From Candidatus Omnitrophota bacterium (GTDB lineage: Bacteria; Omnitrophota; Gorgyraeia; Duberdicusellales; 4484-171), in NCBI GenBank assembly GCA_028702365.1, contig JAQVOZ010000067.1, positions 1 through 7,115 on the forward strand: a stretch of DNA of 7,115 bases, read 5' to 3'. The notes beneath the pieces are model-generated. The model did not search any database and was not told where the DNA came from. It worked only from the letters and a program-made list of their open reading frames with translations. Below, one piece after another: positions 5,825 through 7,115 of the stretch. Each line of letters starts with the position of its first letter. Position 1 is the first letter of the stretch. The translations under genes were made by a program, and so were the position numbers.

Positions 5825-6712
5825 ATGCAAGTCTATCAAGAGGCATTTATTGATTATCTTAAGGTTGAAAAAGGCCTTTCGCACAATTCCATCCTTTCCT
5901 ATAATGACGATTTAAAAAAATATTTTGAATATCTCGATAAAAAAGGGATAAAAGAGCCGTCAAAAATTTCCCCTAAAGACATTTCCGATTTCCTGTTTAC
6001 GATGCGAAGCAAAATATCTGTACGCAGCATTTCCAGGATACTTTCAACAGTTAAAAGTTTTCATAAATTTATGGTAAGAGAGAAAATTGCATCTATCAGC
6101 CCGGCCGAATTTATCGAAACTCCTCGTATCGAAAAAAAGATTCCTTCGTTTCTTAATTTTGAAGAGGTAAACAGAATGCTGAAAGAGCCGAACCTAAAAA
6201 ACCATCAGGGCATAAGAGACAGGGCAATTTTAGAGCTTATGTATGCAACGGGGCTGCGCGTTTCAGAGGTATCGTTTTTGAAAATGTCAGACCTTAATTT
6301 AGAACTTGGGTTTATAAAATGCAAAGGCAAGGGCTCGAAAGAAAGAATCGTGCCCCTTGGAAAAATCGCCCAAAATTTTGTACAAAAATATATTACTGAG
6401 GCGCGGCCGCGCCTAGCCGGGACAAAGGCATCGCAATACATTTTTCTTGCGCAGGGCGCAAGGAGACTTAGCCGCCAGAGTATCTGGAAAATGATTAAAA
6501 AAAATGTCCATCTTGCAGGTATAAGAAAACATACAAGTCCCCATACGCTCAGGCATTCTTTTGCTACGCACTTGCTTGAGAGAGGGGCGGATTTAAGGAG
6601 CGTACAGGAGATGCTCGGGCATTCAAGTATTACCACGACCCAAATTTACACGCATATAAACCAGACAAGGTTAAAAGAAATACACACAAAGTTTCATCCA
6701 AGAGCGCATTAG
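5825..6712 (+). CDS. xerD: Tyrosine recombinase XerC/XerD
   Basis: This 295-aa site-specific recombinase is of the kind that resolves chromosome dimers at a dif site with FtsK. Seen: an N-terminal SAM-like DNA-binding domain (about 1-90, with FIDYLKVEKGLSHNSILSY), then the catalytic domain with all six key residues: Arg145 in ATGLRVSE, Lys169 in GKGSKER, His240 and Arg243 in SPHTLRHSFATHLL, His266 in LGHSS and the nucleophile Tyr275 in TQIYTHI. Length and motif order fit chromosomal XerC/XerD rather than phage or integron integrases. There are no flanking repeats or cargo genes. I favour XerD over XerC from overall likeness only; some bacteria use a single Xer protein. It sits three bases after the hydrolase gene and one base before the next gene, so it is in an operon. 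No Shine-Dalgarno is visible. A GC-rich palindrome lies inside the gene. Confidence 0.94.
   Translation: MQVYQEAFIDYLKVEKGLSHNSILSYNDDLKKYFEYLDKKGIKEPSKISPKDISDFLFTMRSKISVRSISRILSTVKSFHKFMVREKIASISPAEFIETPRIEKKIPSFLNFEEVNRMLKEPNLKNHQGIRDRAILELMYATGLRVSEVSFLKMSDLNLELGFIKCKGKGSKERIVPLGKIAQNFVQKYITEARPRLAGTKASQYIFLAQGARRLSRQSIWKMIKKNVHLAGIRKHTSPHTLRHSFATHLLERGADLRSVQEMLGHSSITTTQIYTHINQTRLKEIHTKFHPRAH
6399..6414 (+). repeat. 16-bp perfect GC-rich palindrome inside xerD
   Basis: AGGCGCGGCCGCGCCT reads the same on both strands and codes for Ala-Arg-Pro-Arg within residues 191-197 of the recombinase. It has 14 G/C bases of 16 in a gene that is otherwise AT-leaning, and includes the 8-bp GCGGCCGC. 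It could form a strong hairpin in RNA or be a protein or methylase target, but it may also be chance from arginine and alanine codons. Confidence 0.5.
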
Positions 6713-6713
6713 A

Positions 6714-7115
6714 ATGATAAGTAAATTGAAAAACATAAATCCATATTTTAAGCCCACACTTGAGAGTTTATCTGCCCTGGCTGATAAGATGGATGTGAAA
6801 GTTTATCTTGTCGGAGGGGTTGTGAGGGACCTTATGCTTGGTGAGAAAATATTCGATTTAGACATAGTGGTTGAAGCTGATGCTATTGAATTTGCACACA
6901 AATTTGCCGATATACATAAAAAAGAATTCAAGAAACATCATGCTTTTGGTACTGCTACAGTTTATTTTGATAACCACCATATTGATTTTGTAACCGCACG
7001 CAGTGAAACCTATCCGACCTTTGGGGCGTTGCCCAAGGTTAAACCGGCATCGCTAAAAGATGACTTGCTGCGCAGGGATTTTACCATAAACGCGATGGCG
7101 ATAAGCTTGAATAAA
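6714..7115 (+). CDS. CCA-adding enzyme / poly(A) polymerase family protein, N-terminal 134 residues (partial)
   Basis: This is the start of a class II tRNA nucleotidyltransferase or poly(A) polymerase; the frame stays open to the window edge. The enzyme would add CCA, or part of it, to tRNA 3' ends, or A tails to RNA. Seen: the nucleotide-binding GGVVRD (34-39), the metal-binding Asp48-Leu-Asp50 in FDLDIVV, the GTATVYF strand, and RRDFTINAMA (120-129). These are the diagnostic head-domain motifs in order. The segments that separate CCA-adding, CC-adding, A-adding and PcnB enzymes, including any C-terminal HD or CBS domain, lie outside the window, so I give no gene symbol (cca and pcnB are both possible). 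The ATG at 6714 comes one base after the xerD stop, which suggests coupling. No strong ribosome binding site is seen. Confidence 0.92.
   Translation, partial: MISKLKNINPYFKPTLESLSALADKMDVKVYLVGGVVRDLMLGEKIFDLDIVVEADAIEFAHKFADIHKKEFKKHHAFGTATVYFDNHHIDFVTARSETYPTFGALPKVKPASLKDDLLRRDFTINAMAISLNK

Noticed and set aside
6205..6636. 143-codon open frame on the - strand inside xerD
   Set aside because: It lies wholly opposite a complete recombinase with all catalytic residues, has no recognisable motif or start signal, and its composition follows from the + strand codons.
5825..6712. Mobile element or integron around the tyrosine recombinase
   Set aside because: No attachment site, flanking repeat, cargo or partner transposition gene is seen; length and motifs fit the chromosomal Xer protein.
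1..7115. A defence, toxin-antitoxin or CRISPR system
   Set aside because: No repeats with spacers, nucleases or toxin-like pairs were found; all recognised genes are metabolic or housekeeping.

Overview
All genes in this 7.1-kb window lie on the + strand and are tightly packed. It looks like a stretch of chromosome from a bacterium with two membranes: there is a lipoprotein signal peptide with a lipobox, and bacterial TruA, Xer and CCA-type housekeeping genes. My hand counts put most genes near 40-46% GC. The mix of short, archaeal-style LeuC/LeuD proteins, an unusual LeuB clade and several unrecognised small genes inside a biosynthetic operon suggests an uncultured candidate-phylum bacterium. 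Omnitrophota is my best guess, at low to moderate confidence, because no taxonomic marker is present.

Region 1 (1-3766) is an amino-acid biosynthesis operon: the end of leuC, then leuD, an 86-aa unknown gene, leuB, a 211-aa unknown gene and asd. Neighbours overlap or nearly touch (TAATG at leuC/leuD, 14 nt overlap after leuD, 2 nt gap before leuB, ATGA before asd), so translation is probably coupled. LeuC, LeuD and LeuB carry out the isomerisation and oxidative decarboxylation steps of leucine synthesis. Asd makes aspartate semialdehyde for lysine/diaminopimelate, threonine and methionine. The two unknown genes are clearly more AT-rich (about 30-32% GC).

Region 2 (3767-4561) holds truA behind a candidate extended -10 promoter. 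Region 3 (4562-7115) starts with another extended -10 promoter that overlaps an inverted repeat. It then encodes a small lipoprotein, a glyoxalase-II-like metallo-beta-lactamase-fold hydrolase, a XerC/XerD tyrosine recombinase and the start of a CCA-adding/poly(A) polymerase family gene that runs off the window.

I see no CRISPR array, insertion sequence, prophage, tRNA or rRNA, and no gap above about 110 bases. The window is mostly ordinary housekeeping. The points worth a second look are the two unknown operon genes, the NADP-type signature in LeuB, and a gene order that recalls leuC-leuD-leuB-asd-truA of gammaproteobacteria.
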